A stretch of DNA of 64,000 nucleotides. It comes from Cladorrhinum sp. PSN259. Its lineage: Eukaryota; Ascomycota; Sordariomycetes; Sordariales; Podosporaceae. The stretch covers positions 248,001 through 312,000 of the forward strand of contig MU867074.1 in NCBI GenBank assembly GCA_033725935.1, given 5' to 3'. Shown here one piece after another: positions 1-11,194 of this stretch (within the stretch, counting starts at the first letter, position 1; each line of letters starts with the position of its first letter). Position numbers and translations under genes: made by a program. The notes under the pieces were generated by a model, which was not told the origin of the DNA, searched no databases, and saw only the letters and a program-made list of their open reading frames with translations.

Positions 1-1
1 G

Positions 2-3000
2 ACCATCATCAAGTTCAAAAAGGGTGAACTCAACTGCATATTTGCTACGTCAGTCGCCGAAGAAGGTCTTGACATTCCAGACTGCAACGTGGTGATAAGA
101 TTCGACCTTCACGACACATTGATTCAGTACATTCAGTCCAGGGGCCGAGCTCGCCAGAAGAAGTCAGTGTATATCCATATGGCTGAGAAGGCAAACGATA
201 TGCATATCAGAAAAGTTGTGGAAGCAAGGCGCCAGGAGGAGGCTCTCCGCAGATTCTGCATGTCTATGCCAGAGGATAGAAAGCTGACGGGCAACAATTA
301 TAACATGGACTATTTCCTACGAATGGAACGCGGCCAGAAGCAGTATACGATCCCAGAGACTGGAGCAAAGCTGAATTTCAAGCAAGGCTTGATCTGCCTC
401 GCCAACTTTGTGTCGTCTCTTCCACACCCCCCTGAAGTTCATTTGACTCCAGAGTACATCATGCTCTCATTACCGGGCGGGTTCCAGTGTGAAGTCGTGC
501 TTCCCGCTACATCTCCCATTCGTCGCACTACGGGAGGTATTTATAGCAGCAAGGCAGTAGCCAAATGCTCGGCAGCGTTTGAGATGTGCCTTCTGCTTCT
601 CAAGGACAATTACCTTGACACTTATCTCAGGCCGGTCTTTACAAAACAGCTCCCCGCTATGAGAAACGCTCGGCTTGCCATTAGCTCCAAGAAAAAGGCA
701 GAATACGGCATGAAAATCAAGCCTGAGATTTGGTCACAACTAGGAGAGCCTACCGAGCTCTTTGTAATGGCTTTGACACTTGAACATCCTGTGGCGCTGG
801 GCCGAGTATCGACGCCAGTTCTTTTGCTTACTCGGCAGGCCATGCCTCAAGTTGCTTCCTTTCCTCTTTACTTCGGAACCGACCGATCCTCGACTGTCCG
901 CTGCATCCCACTTTCTGGTTCTGTCAAGGCCACAGCCGTTATTGCGGAATCGTTGACGGCATTTACCCTGAGAGTCTTCAACGACGTATTCAGCAAAGAA
1001 TACGAGGCGAATGCATCTCAGCTTCCCTATTTCCTTGCGCCTACGCGGAAAGATCACGCCTTCGACTTCCACTCAGTCCCGGACCCGGGTAACCTGGTTG
1101 ACTGGAACGTGGTAAACCATGTTAAGGAGAACGTAGAGGTAAAATATAAGTTTGAAGCCCACCCGGATCATTTTTTCGAGAATAAATTCGTTTGGGATGC
1201 TTATGACGGCTCGCGCAAGTTTATTCTTCGTCGCCGCACATACGACTTGAAAGCAACTGATCGGGTCCCTGAAGGTATCGTACCACCACCACATCGGGCT
1301 TGGAGGACTACCTGCGAGACCCAGGACATCTTGAACTACAGCAACAGCTTGTGGTCCAAGGCGAGAAGGCACTACACTTATCGAGAAGACCAACCTGTGG
1401 TTGAGGCCGAGTTATTGCCGATCCGACGTAATATGCTTGATGACGACGTTGATGAAGATCTGGAACCAAAGAAGTGCTTCTTGGCCCTTGAGATATTGAA
1501 AATCTCACCCCTTCCTGTGGAATTTGTGGCCATGGTCTATACCTTCCCAGCCATCATTCATCGGATTGACTCAAATCTTGTCGCTCTTGATGCGTGCAAG
1601 ATGCTTGGGCTTGTTATTCGTCCCGATCTTGCACTTGAAGCCTTCACCAAGGACAGCGACAACAGTGGCGAGCACGATGTGGAACAGGTGAATTTTCAAC
1701 GTGGTATGGGAAGCAACTACGAGCGATTGGAGTTTCTGGGTGACGCCTTTCTAAAGCTGTCAACCACAATCGCAATCTACACGCAGATTCCAGACAAGGA
1801 TGAGTTCGAGTACCACGTGGAGCGAATGCTGCTCATCTGCAACAAGAATCTCTTCAACAACGCTCTGGATGTGAAGCTGGAAGAATACGTTCGATCCATG
1901 GCTTTCAACCGCCGTACTTGGTACCCTGAAGGATTGATATTGAAGAAGGGCAAGAGAAAGGATCTCACGCGCAAGCATACCCTGGCAGACAAGTCGATTG
2001 CAGACGTTTGCGAAGCAATTATTGGTGCTGCCTACCTGACTGCACAGGATTCGGAGAACAAGAACTACGATTTGGCCATCCAAGCCGTCACTGCGGTGGT
2101 CAAGTCCAAGAACCACGCAATGATGACTTGGTCAGACTACTATGCAGCGTACAAGAAACCTGCGTGGCAGACTGCACCGGCCAACAGTGTGCAGATCGAT
2201 ATGGCTGAGAAGTTCCACAAGCGCATGGGATACCAGTTCAAGTATCCCCGCTTGCTGCGCAGTGCATTTCAACATCCTACATACCCTACCATCTACGAAA
2301 AGCTTCCCAGCTACCAGCGTCTTGAATTCTTAGGAGATGCCCTCCTCGATATGGCCTGCATTGACTACCTCTTCCGCGCCTTTCCAGGAGCGGATCCCCA
2401 ATGGCTGACAGAACACAAGATGGCCATGGTGTCCAATCAATTCCTGGGATGTCTGGCTGTGTACATGCAGTTCCACAAGGCTATGGCTTTCTGCTCGCCT
2501 TCCATCCAAAAGGAAGTAGCCGAGTACGTGGCCGAAATCGAAGAAGCTCTCAGGATTGCCAAGGAAGATGCCACTGCGGCTGGAAAGGACGGAGAGAAAG
2601 ACTTTGCAAAGGACTTTTGGGTCCATTGTTCTCGCCCGCCAAAGTGCTTGCCTGATGTCGTAGAGGCATATATCGGTGCCATCTTTGTTGACAGCGAGTA
2701 CGACTACTCCACCGTCCAGCAGTTCTTTGCAGAGCACGTGAAGCCGTTCTTTGAGGACATGAGGCTCTATGACACTTTTGCGAATAAGCATCCCGTTACT
2801 TTCTTGACGAGTTTGATGCAGACCAAGTTTAGGTGTGTGGAGTGGAGGTTATTGACCAAGGAGATTATGCTTGATGATGGGATTGAGGGAGGAGCGGGAG
2901 TGGGATTGGATGAGGAGCACAAGCAGCCGCAGGTTGTTTGTGCTGTTAGGGTTCACGGGTTGACGTTGGCTCACTCTGTGGCGCAGAGCAGTCGGTATGC

Positions 3001-3166
3001 AAAGATTGCGGCTGCCAAGAAGGGGTTGAAGGTTTTGAAGGAGATGGAGGTTGATGAGTTTAGGAAGGAGTATGGGTGTGGGTGCGTGGTTGAGGAGGAA
3101 AAGGAGGTGGGGAAGAAAAAGGGGAACGAGAGAGAGTGTGTGAATGTGCATGGGACTGCCGTTTAA
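2..3166 (+). CDS. dcl1: Dicer-like ribonuclease III (DCL1 type), 5' end outside window
   Basis: RNA interference nuclease that cuts double-stranded RNA into small RNAs. The frame is open from the window edge, so the DEAD helicase half is missing. What remains starts in helicase motifs V-VI (EEGLDIPDCN, then QYIQSRGRARQ). It continues through a dicer-dimerisation region (about YSSKAVAKCSAAFEMC), a PAZ-like stretch I cannot score by eye, and two RNase III domains. RNase IIIa has YERLEFLGDAFL with DVCEAIIGAAY. RNase IIIb has YQRLEFLGDALLDM with DVVEAYIGAIF. The acidic catalytic residues are present in both. Near the C-terminus a Cys (FRCVEW), a His (LTLAHS) and a final CGC resemble the CHCC zinc site known in fission yeast Dcr1 and ascomycete DCL1. 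No intron is evident in this part. DCL1 is chosen over DCL2 because of that C-terminus; that choice is an inference. Confidence 0.93.
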   Translation, partial: TIIKFKKGELNCIFATSVAEEGLDIPDCNVVIRFDLHDTLIQYIQSRGRARQKKSVYIHMAEKANDMHIRKVVEARRQEEALRRFCMSMPEDRKLTGNNYNMDYFLRMERGQKQYTIPETGAKLNFKQGLICLANFVSSLPHPPEVHLTPEYIMLSLPGGFQCEVVLPATSPIRRTTGGIYSSKAVAKCSAAFEMCLLLLKDNYLDTYLRPVFTKQLPAMRNARLAISSKKKAEYGMKIKPEIWSQLGEPTELFVMALTLEHPVALGRVSTPVLLLTRQAMPQVASFPLYFGTDRSSTVRCIPLSGSVKATAVIAESLTAFTLRVFNDVFSKEYEANASQLPYFLAPTRKDHAFDFHSVPDPGNLVDWNVVNHVKENVEVKYKFEAHPDHFFENKFVWDAYDGSRKFILRRRTYDLKATDRVPEGIVPPPHRAWRTTCETQDILNYSNSLWSKARRHYTYREDQPVVEAELLPIRRNMLDDDVDEDLEPKKCFLALEILKISPLPVEFVAMVYTFPAIIHRIDSNLVALDACKMLGLVIRPDLALEAFTKDSDNSGEHDVEQVNFQRGMGSNYERLEFLGDAFLKLSTTIAIYTQIPDKDEFEYHVERMLLICNKNLFNNALDVKLEEYVRSMAFNRRTWYPEGLILKKGKRKDLTRKHTLADKSIADVCEAIIGAAYLTAQDSENKNYDLAIQAVTAVVKSKNHAMMTWSDYYAAYKKPAWQTAPANSVQIDMAEKFHKRMGYQFKYPRLLRSAFQHPTYPTIYEKLPSYQRLEFLGDALLDMACIDYLFRAFPGADPQWLTEHKMAMVSNQFLGCLAVYMQFHKAMAFCSPSIQKEVAEYVAEIEEALRIAKEDATAAGKDGEKDFAKDFWVHCSRPPKCLPDVVEAYIGAIFVDSEYDYSTVQQFFAEHVKPFFEDMRLYDTFANKHPVTFLTSLMQTKFRCVEWRLLTKEIMLDDGIEGGAGVGLDEEHKQPQVVCAVRVHGLTLAHSVAQSSRYAKIAAAKKGLKVLKEMEVDEFRKEYGCGCVVEEEKEVGKKKGNERECVNVHGTAV

Positions 3167-3764
3167 GGGCTCCCGGAGTATAATAGTGGGGAAAAAGGGG
3201 TGAGAATGCATTAGCATTGAGGTGATTTGGGAGTGATTTTGGTGAGAAAGGGAGTGGAAAAAATAAGCACGAAAATAAAGACGAAGAAAAGAGGAGTAAA
3301 GCAGCGAAACTTATTTCCGTATGTTTATGTATTTACTACATCTGAATCAGTAAGTTTGACACATAATGTTGTAGTAATTGTGTCCTTGAGGTAGAGCTCC
3401 TGGCCATGTTCGGCCGTATATTGTCCTTCGTCCGGACTTGCAATAGAATGTCGGTTGTCGTTGTAGTTTGAAGCAGTCCGGTGGACTTACCCATCAGAAT
3501 CATGTATGTTCAAAGGGAGGGGATGTTTGAGAGTCAATTGTAAGTTTTTGGGTGAGTGAGTGAGATAAAAAGGGGTTTGATTTGAACATGGGGGTAAGGA
3601 TATTGTATTACTTCGACTTACACTCAGAGATGCACAGGAGCGCTTGGTTACGAACCCTGTTATAGTAAATCAGTTCATTTCTTTATATGCCTGTAACTTC
3701 ATATCTACGGGTATTTTACCCTACCTAAAAACTGTGATAATTTAGTACTCCCCAATCTACAACT
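3167..3764. other. Tail-to-tail spacer
   Basis: Convergent spacer between the Dicer-like gene and the SLH1-like gene. It must hold both 3' ends. AT-rich patches near 3236-3300 and 3660-3750 could serve polyadenylation, but I see no gene or clear motif. Confidence 0.6.
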
Positions 3765-6700
3765 CTAAGCCTTCACCCCGGTACTCCCTCCTCCCATCAC
3801 ACCAGGCTGCATCCCCTTCCCCTTATCCTTCTTCCCATCATCCTCCACCTTAGGCGGCCCCGGAACATCAACATTTACTCTCCACTCAACTCCCACATAC
3901 CCATCACTAATAACCAGCACATCCACCTTTCTCCCATCAGCACCAGCCCACCCCTCAGGCAACTTGATCATCGCCCTAGCGCTAGGTCTATCCCCAACCT
4001 CAACCACAGCCCTCTTCTCGTCCTCACTTCCCCTCCCCTTCCTTCTTCCACTCCAACCGACCCTCTTTACAGCCAATACTTCATCGGCCTCCAAGTCTCC
4101 AACAACGACAAACCAACCCTCAGTTTGTGGTTTCGGGTACTTGGGCGCGTATATCCTCGCCTCCCGTTCAGTAATAGCGTTCAAACGTCTCAGGTTTACT
4201 GTTAGTGAAGTAGTTCTAACTTCGTCAACGGACACAGCAACATCCGGCAGAATCTGCGCTGCCTTGACGAATTTATGCATGACTCCCGGAGAAACAGACA
4301 ATTCCTCCCTTCCGACTCGCTGTAGCTGGTCCGCATTCTTTGCTATCTTGGCAATATCTTGCAACTTCTTCGTCTTCTTCGGTTGAAGTACTCCAGGAAG
4401 TAGGAGCACCGGGGGCTCATCAGGCCACTTGCCTGCTTTAACGCACTGCAAGAGCTTAATAAACTCGATGAGTGAAGAGAAGTATCCAAGCTCGGCCATG
4501 ACATCGATTCCTGCCTGGATAATTCTGATGGACTGGTCCAAGACGCTTGTCTGATCACCGACGTAATCGGTGATAGGCAGTTGGATACCGCTCATGTGCG
4601 CTTGAAGCAGAAGGAACGCCTTGACGTGGGGATCCCACATTGGCAAACCGAAAGCAGTACCAGGGAACGGTAAGTTGCGGGATAGCTCGGCGTTGATTAG
4701 GTCTTCGTTGTGACGAACGGGAAGTTCATCGTACTCTGTTGCGCGAGACATCCAGGACAGGACATCGAGGAACTCAGCCTTGGGTTTGGCTTTGCGGACC
4801 AAATGCCGGATTGTCTTGTGGGAGAGGTAGTAGTATGACATGATCTTGCCCAGCGGGGTAGGATCAACATCTCCGTTCGGATACACTTCCACGCATTTGG
4901 ACTCGGTCAATTCCTTGAGTGAGGCGTCGACCATGTTGATCATGAAGTCGTTGGCGAGCTGTTGAGCAGTGGTGGTATTGTGTTCCTCCGCTGAGATCTC
5001 GAGACCATAATATGAAGGGTTCTTATGAAGACGACGGAAGAAGAAAGTCCAGGTAAGATAGTCCAGAGCATCTTGCTTTGTAATGATTGTTTCGGCACAA
5101 ATCTCAGCGCACAAATGGTTGTCAAGGACAGTATGCAAAGATGACTCGACAGGGAAACCAGTATGCAAGAAATGCTTGTAAAAGTCCTTCTTAGCATCCT
5201 GAGTAAAGATTCGAGCAACACCAGAGTTATCGAACTGCGGACGACCGGCACGACCGAGCATCTGCAAAACATCAGTCAAATCCATGTCCTTGTATGCCTC
5301 AATCTTTGCGTCATAGAACTGAGTTCCCTTGACGACGACCAAATGAGCGGGCAAATTGACACCCCAAGCCAATGTACTGGTAGCAATGAGGATCTGAATC
5401 TTGTTATTCAAGAAGAGCTCCTCCGCCAACTGACGGTCAGACTCGACCAAACCGGCATGATGCAGACCAATACCGAAGCTGATGGCCTCCTTGAGTGCCT
5501 CATCCTTAACTCGTGACAGGTTCAGTTGGAGATCATCCTCATCCATCGAGAGGAAACGCCTCGGGTTGTCTTCCATACCACAGAGATTGATTAAATCCTT
5601 GGCCGTCAAGCGAGTTTGCCGACGAGAAGGAACGAAAACAATGACGGGCTTCTCTGGACTGTGATTGAGAATGGCCAGGAAAGTTGGCCGATTCATTGAC
5701 TGCATCAGCGGACAGAACCCTCTAACCTCAGGGAATCCGTCAATGTACAGCTCCAATGGTACAGGGCGCACAGAGTGTTTGAAGTTGAACAGTCCTTCGC
5801 CCTTTACACCAAGCCAGTTACCCAGATCGGTAGCATTAGCGCAAGCAGTCGACATGCCCAACAAGCGAACTGCATTCTTGGTCGAAGCAGCGATGTAGTT
5901 CATACGCGAAACGATGATTTCCAGAATTGGGCCTCGATCACCAGCAAGCAAGTGGATCTCGTCAATAATGACCAGACTGACCTTGCGGACGTATCCTCTT
6001 GTTTGCCAGCTACGTGAGATACCGTCCCACTTCTCAGGCGTGGTGATGATAATGTCGGCGTTCTGGATAGTCCGGGTATCTGGAGTGTTGTCACCCGTCA
6101 ACTCGACCAGCTTCAGGCCTAGTGGTTTGGCGAGACGATTACCCCAGTCCTTGACACGCTCGCGAACGAGTGCCTTCATCGGAGCAATGTAAACCACCTT
6201 CGAACCTGGCCTCTCCCGGAACGCCCACCACATGGCAAGCTCGGCAGCAACGGTTTTGCCACTGCCTGTGGGTGATCCAAGTAGTACATTGACTGGCCTG
6301 TGATAAAGGGTATGGAATAGCTGGGTCTGCATGGGGTTGAAGTACTGGAAGCGCTGGGCATACAACTCTTCCAACGCTTGGTTCTTGAGAGCAGAGATGG
6401 GTAAAGGCTGCAGTCTGAGAAGATCTGTGTAAACGCTCTCAGTATCAGGCCGGATGAGATGCTGGAACGAAACAGCAGTGACAGTCTCAGCGCCAAGCCA
6501 CCTATCAGAAACAGCCCTGACATAGATCTGGTTCGGGAGCGGATCGCTAAGAGGAATCGTAAAGTTGAGCTCATGATCATCATGAAGCTTCCTCCTGTTC
6601 AGAATGAAGTACTCATGATGGTAAATTTCCGTCGTCTCCGAGTTCTCAACCCAGATATAGTATGACTCAGAAGTCCCATGGAGATAGTCATTCCAGCGGA

Positions 6701-9700
6701 AGTCGGGAGTCACAAACAGCTTGATCCTCAGGACATCTCGGTTCAGAGGCGCAATCTCAGCCTCGACACTCAGGGTGGGGAAGTTATCAAGATACTTGGC
6801 AATCTTGGAGCCCATGCGGAAGTTATTGACCAGATTTCCTATTTCCGCTGGCTCCATCTCCCTCATTGACTCGATTGACAGTGACTCCTTTGCGTCTAGA
6901 TTGTTCAAGACAGGCTTTGGTAGATCGAACTGGTGAAAGGGGTGTTGGAACGCCCATATGCGCTTCTCAATCGACTTGGCCATTGTCAACAAGACAAGGC
7001 ACTGGTATCCCCACCTCCGATTCAAGGCGATCATGAAGAGAGCCCGGCAAATACGACCAGCTTGCTGAGCAACGTAGTTCAAATCGTTCGTCAGAGCGAA
7101 ATCATCCGGTTGGGCTCTCGAGATGTAAGCCTGGAGCAAGATATTTGTCTTCGTCTGTGGTGTATCAATGCCACCGTTGATTTCATACGGCACAAAGTGG
7201 TCATTCTTCCTCATGGCCGTCAGCTCGTCGGCTTCATTGTTTCTCGATTGAATATTGTCGAACTCTCCCGACATGGCAATCATCATAAGAATGTCCTTCT
7301 CGGTAGAGTCGGGCTTCATCAATGAGTTGAAAATCTGAATACTCGTGTGCTGAATATAATACTGACTGGCAATCCGGCCAATATCCTTGCTTCGGAGCTC
7401 CCCTGTTGATTCGTTGTAGATGATCATTTGGCTCGACCGGAGAGTCTGAGCAGCCTGTTTAGCCAACTTCTCACGTCTTTGCCCCAACATAGGATCGTCC
7501 TGGTATTCTGACCACTCAATGCCATATGCCATCGGATTTCTCTTCATACGGACAAAGAGATATGAGTAGCCGATCCACTTGACAGCGTCAGATATTGAGT
7601 TCACAGTGCCCAAAGCGATTTCAGCGTTCAGATTATCGACTAGCTTTGCCGAGAACCGAGACTCAATAGGCAGCTGGTCCGTCACAGCAGTCAAGTAATG
7701 AGAGAGCTTGTCGTGAGTAGTACAAATCATGCCGGTACCAGTATCCTCGAATTGGGGACGACCAGCACGACCAAAGATCTGCAAAACATCCAGAATGCCA
7801 AGGTCAACAAACTTGCCGTCCTGGGCACTGTAAACCTGTGTTCCCTTGATAACAACCGCAGCCGCCGGCAAGTTGACACCCCAAGCAAGGGTGGCCGTAC
7901 AGCAGAGCACCTTGATAACACCCTCGGAAAACAGCCTCTCCATAAGATTTCTGTCTGACCGAGCCATGCCGGCGTGGTGAATTCCCAACCCCTTAGGGAC
8001 CAGATCACGGATCTCCCGAGCCTTGGTCTGCTTGACGTCTCTCATAGCCGCTTCGTAGTTCTCATGCATGCTGGGATCGAACAAGCCCACGCATGCATCA
8101 TCTGTGGCCTTTTCATAAAGCATCTTGGCAGTGGCCTGGGTATCTCTCCGCGAGTGAACAAACACCATGACCTGATGATCCTGCTCCAACATATCCCTGA
8201 CCTTCTCAAAAGCCACTTGGTCAATATTGTCCCGAGACTGCTTGCTGCCCGCCTTGCCTTTCACTCCAATAAAGTGTTGCTCAAGCGGTACCGGCCTAAA
8301 TGAGGCATCAAAATAAAACAGACCAGCCCGTTTATTGACGCCCAGGAAGTCCGCAACATCGATATAGTTAGGCAAAGTAGCACTCAGACCAACAATCCGA
8401 ATAAGCGACTGTGTGCTCTCGACCTGCCTCTGCGTTCTCGCGACCAAAGACTCCAGCACAGCGCCTCTCTCATCGTGAAGCATATGAACCTCATCAATAA
8501 TCAGCAGGCGCACCTTTTGCACCAACTCCGTATCTCCTGTGCCCTTTCTTGTCACGACATCCCACTTCTCCGGAGTCGTAACAATAACCTGCGTCTGCAC
8601 AATTTCCGATTTTGTCAAGTGCATATCGCCTGTATACTCCCTGACTTTGATTCCCAACCAGGCTAACCTCTTCCCCAGCTTATCCGTAATTTCAGCAGCG
8701 AGCGCCTTCATCGGCGCCACATAAACAATCTTGAAATCCTCCGCCTGCACGGCAAACTCGGTCGCCACATGATCCTCAAACGGATTAGGCGTCAAATACT
8801 GACCAACCGTATGCAGAATCGTCAACATGGCGGCATCCGTCTTACCCGCACCGGTAGGGGCGCAAATAAGCATATTCTCGCTCGTCTTATACGCAACGGG
8901 GTGCACCAGACTCTGCATTCGATTCAGAGTCTTGTACCCCCTAAACGTGTTCCTGCACAAGCCATCCATCTCCGAGATCTTGACGAGCCGGTGACCAGGC
9001 CAAAGCTCACCCGCCTTGCCGGCAGGAACGACATACTCCTCGTACTTTTCGAACTCGAGCCTCTCACTGCCTGCTGGCAATTTATACTTTTGCCCCGTAT
9101 GGCTGAGCGCATTTCCCGGATTAAACGCCCGGTAAACATGCGGGTACTCCTCCTCTTTTAGTCTGGCAGCAGCCAGCGGCGTAGACTTGTGGTCGAGATC
9201 CCTCTGTCGTAGCGCCTGTCTTCTCTGCGCTTTTGTCAAGAGCCTCGGTCCATCTCCTGTTTCCCCGTTCCTCAACTTCAGAGAAGCCATAGAAGCAACG
9301 ATTTCTGCTCGGTGCAAAGCCACGTCGATGACGAAATCGATATCATTGAATCCGACCAAGTCCGTCAGTAGGGACTGCAGCTCTCCTTCCGGTCTGCTAG
9401 TTCCCAGGATATCGAGGATCTGTTTCTGTAATGCGCTGGAAGATAATCCAGCTGCGCTGCGGGATGACACTTCAGCACATCGTACGGATAACCAGTTAAT
9501 GTCGTAGACCACCTCAGATGGACCTGCTTCGCCGTCAACGCCATCGTAGAGGTCGCCACTGTCGAAGTCAAGCTCGTCCAGATCGTCGTCTGATATGAAA
9601 TCCCAAATCTCCCGAGGCCCATCTCTGGGCTCGTAAAGTCGGTCGATTTCATCGTCGTCCCAGTCCGCATCGTCATTGCCGTCCTCGTTATTGGTCTGAG

Positions 9701-9824
9701 GAGGAGGTGGAGTTGGCAAGCTGGCAACTGCCGCCTTCATGGCCTGTATTTGGGCGCGCCATTCTTGGATAGTTGAACAACTATGTGGTAGTGAAGCTCC
9801 CGCCATTTTTGCAATCTTTCCCAT
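3765..9824 (-). CDS. slh1: SLH1/ASCC3-type Ski2-like double-cassette RNA helicase
   Basis: Large Ski2-like helicase of 2019 residues with no introns. Yeast Slh1 and human ASCC3 split collided ribosomes in ribosome quality control. The acidic N-terminus (residues about 46-105) leads to two RecA-RecA-Sec63 cassettes. Cassette 1 has APTGAGKT (residues 322-329), DEVH, SATLPN and QIFGRAGRPQF. Cassette 2 has GSPTGSGKT, DEIH, STACANATDLG and QMLGRAGRPQF. Each cassette is followed by a Sec63-like region. The paralogue Brr2 has the same layout. The sequence just before cassette 1 (SERLEFEKYEEYVVP) and the length near yeast Slh1 (1967 aa) favour Slh1 over the longer Brr2. The first ATG (MGKIAKMAG) is used; Met7 is an alternative start. 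Confidence 0.9.
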   Translation of the reverse strand: MGKIAKMAGASLPHSCSTIQEWRAQIQAMKAAVASLPTPPPPQTNNEDGNDDADWDDDEIDRLYEPRDGPREIWDFISDDDLDELDFDSGDLYDGVDGEAGPSEVVYDINWLSVRCAEVSSRSAAGLSSSALQKQILDILGTSRPEGELQSLLTDLVGFNDIDFVIDVALHRAEIVASMASLKLRNGETGDGPRLLTKAQRRQALRQRDLDHKSTPLAAARLKEEEYPHVYRAFNPGNALSHTGQKYKLPAGSERLEFEKYEEYVVPAGKAGELWPGHRLVKISEMDGLCRNTFRGYKTLNRMQSLVHPVAYKTSENMLICAPTGAGKTDAAMLTILHTVGQYLTPNPFEDHVATEFAVQAEDFKIVYVAPMKALAAEITDKLGKRLAWLGIKVREYTGDMHLTKSEIVQTQVIVTTPEKWDVVTRKGTGDTELVQKVRLLIIDEVHMLHDERGAVLESLVARTQRQVESTQSLIRIVGLSATLPNYIDVADFLGVNKRAGLFYFDASFRPVPLEQHFIGVKGKAGSKQSRDNIDQVAFEKVRDMLEQDHQVMVFVHSRRDTQATAKMLYEKATDDACVGLFDPSMHENYEAAMRDVKQTKAREIRDLVPKGLGIHHAGMARSDRNLMERLFSEGVIKVLCCTATLAWGVNLPAAAVVIKGTQVYSAQDGKFVDLGILDVLQIFGRAGRPQFEDTGTGMICTTHDKLSHYLTAVTDQLPIESRFSAKLVDNLNAEIALGTVNSISDAVKWIGYSYLFVRMKRNPMAYGIEWSEYQDDPMLGQRREKLAKQAAQTLRSSQMIIYNESTGELRSKDIGRIASQYYIQHTSIQIFNSLMKPDSTEKDILMMIAMSGEFDNIQSRNNEADELTAMRKNDHFVPYEINGGIDTPQTKTNILLQAYISRAQPDDFALTNDLNYVAQQAGRICRALFMIALNRRWGYQCLVLLTMAKSIEKRIWAFQHPFHQFDLPKPVLNNLDAKESLSIESMREMEPAEIGNLVNNFRMGSKIAKYLDNFPTLSVEAEIAPLNRDVLRIKLFVTPDFRWNDYLHGTSESYYIWVENSETTEIYHHEYFILNRRKLHDDHELNFTIPLSDPLPNQIYVRAVSDRWLGAETVTAVSFQHLIRPDTESVYTDLLRLQPLPISALKNQALEELYAQRFQYFNPMQTQLFHTLYHRPVNVLLGSPTGSGKTVAAELAMWWAFRERPGSKVVYIAPMKALVRERVKDWGNRLAKPLGLKLVELTGDNTPDTRTIQNADIIITTPEKWDGISRSWQTRGYVRKVSLVIIDEIHLLAGDRGPILEIIVSRMNYIAASTKNAVRLLGMSTACANATDLGNWLGVKGEGLFNFKHSVRPVPLELYIDGFPEVRGFCPLMQSMNRPTFLAILNHSPEKPVIVFVPSRRQTRLTAKDLINLCGMEDNPRRFLSMDEDDLQLNLSRVKDEALKEAISFGIGLHHAGLVESDRQLAEELFLNNKIQILIATSTLAWGVNLPAHLVVVKGTQFYDAKIEAYKDMDLTDVLQMLGRAGRPQFDNSGVARIFTQDAKKDFYKHFLHTGFPVESSLHTVLDNHLCAEICAETIITKQDALDYLTWTFFFRRLHKNPSYYGLEISAEEHNTTTAQQLANDFMINMVDASLKELTESKCVEVYPNGDVDPTPLGKIMSYYYLSHKTIRHLVRKAKPKAEFLDVLSWMSRATEYDELPVRHNEDLINAELSRNLPFPGTAFGLPMWDPHVKAFLLLQAHMSGIQLPITDYVGDQTSVLDQSIRIIQAGIDVMAELGYFSSLIEFIKLLQCVKAGKWPDEPPVLLLPGVLQPKKTKKLQDIAKIAKNADQLQRVGREELSVSPGVMHKFVKAAQILPDVAVSVDEVRTTSLTVNLRRLNAITEREARIYAPKYPKPQTEGWFVVVGDLEADEVLAVKRVGWSGRRKGRGSEDEKRAVVEVGDRPSARAMIKLPEGWAGADGRKVDVLVISDGYVGVEWRVNVDVPGPPKVEDDGKKDKGKGMQPGVMGGGSTGVKA

Positions 9825-11194
9825 ATGGTGTCGGAAGTGAATAGTTTCTGTGGTGGTGGTGGTGATGAATGGTTGGTATCGATGTGAGTTTACGTGCTCA
9901 GTATGTGTGTATTGATTTGTTAGGTGGCAGTGGATCGAATTGAAACCTTCTCAGCTTCCAAAATGGCGTTTCTCAAAAATAAATTGATGTTGAACTGACC
10001 AGAAAAAGGGAATAAGGTCTCCCCATTCCAAAATCTGGACGTCGACAATATGACCCCTCTCTCTTGTCCGTTTGAGTCAGCCCGGTGAAGCCACCGAAGT
10101 GGGCTGTACATCAGATGTATGTTAAAGCTGCAGCACAGTGGGTTCGGCGTGCCGAGTTTAGTTGGGCTAGGAGGCCCACAATAATTTACATACGTTGAAG
10201 TTGATTATTGCCTCTTCAAACTACAAATTCTACATGATCATTTACTTTCACAGTTGACGATGCGATATGTATCATAGACTGTACCTCGTGCACTCTGTGT
10301 ATGTGTCTATTCGTCTTGCCACTGTCAACGATATTTGCTGGCGTTGTAATGACTTGTGCTATTCAAAGCGAAATTATAGCACAAATACGGTAACGAAATA
10401 CCATCCTCATTGGATTACACTGAGGTTCGCCAACAAGCCAACCTTCCTTATTATTTCATTCCCCTTCGAGTTTTCTTTCGACTAGTGACATGTACGGCTA
10501 AGGAAAATATATTTTAGCTACGAAGAAAGTAGACGTATTGTATTAGAAAAAAAGCCAAAAGAGATTCAGACACCAAAGTGAAAAAGAAAAGTGAAAAAAG
10601 GAAATAAAACACCAGAAGAGAAAGGTCCCCAGAACTCCAGTAGGAAGCAAATACGATAAGCGAATATGGTGCTCTCTCCTCATGTTTCTCTTGTCTGTCC
10701 CGGGAATGCATCCTGTCTCCAGGAAACATCAGTCATTCCCCCGTCCGCCTCGAGAAGAAAAACCAAGCAAAGAAGAAAATATTTGGGTATTCTCTATTCC
10801 TCAACAAACATAGTTTCCCTCTTCTGAATTTCCCCAAGCCACTGTACTATCCTCAAAAGGCAAGGGCAAGGACAGCAGGCAGGTATAATAGTCCACGGTA
10901 AATTGCTTCTCCATACTCGCCCTTGCCTTGCTTTCCTTGAAATGCTGTAATAAAAAGAAGCGTCTTGTGTTGTGTTGTGTGTGCTTGCTGGTGTCCAGAT
11001 ATTAAAAAAGCCGGGATCCCCGAGTTCCCGGTTTGCTTTGCTTCCGATACGTTAACCACTTCGTGAATTCCCGTCATCATAAACTTCATCATCCCAGCCA
11101 GGCACTTTTCGCACACTCCCAACCATCAACCACCCCTTAGTCAGTCACCCTTCTCTCGCTCATTTTCTCTCCACTACCAAGTCACATACTCCCC
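9825..11194. other. Spacer: slh1 upstream region and sec4 3' flank
   Basis: Both neighbours are on the minus strand, so this holds the slh1 promoter (near 9825-10200) and the 3' untranslated region of the Rab gene (near 10900-11194). Short ORFs here match nothing I recognise. Confidence 0.6.

Noticed and set aside
3765..9824. Brr2 (spliceosomal helicase) as identity of the double-cassette helicase
   Set aside because: Same layout, but the N-terminal linker wording and shorter length fit Slh1/ASCC3 better. A tree would settle it.
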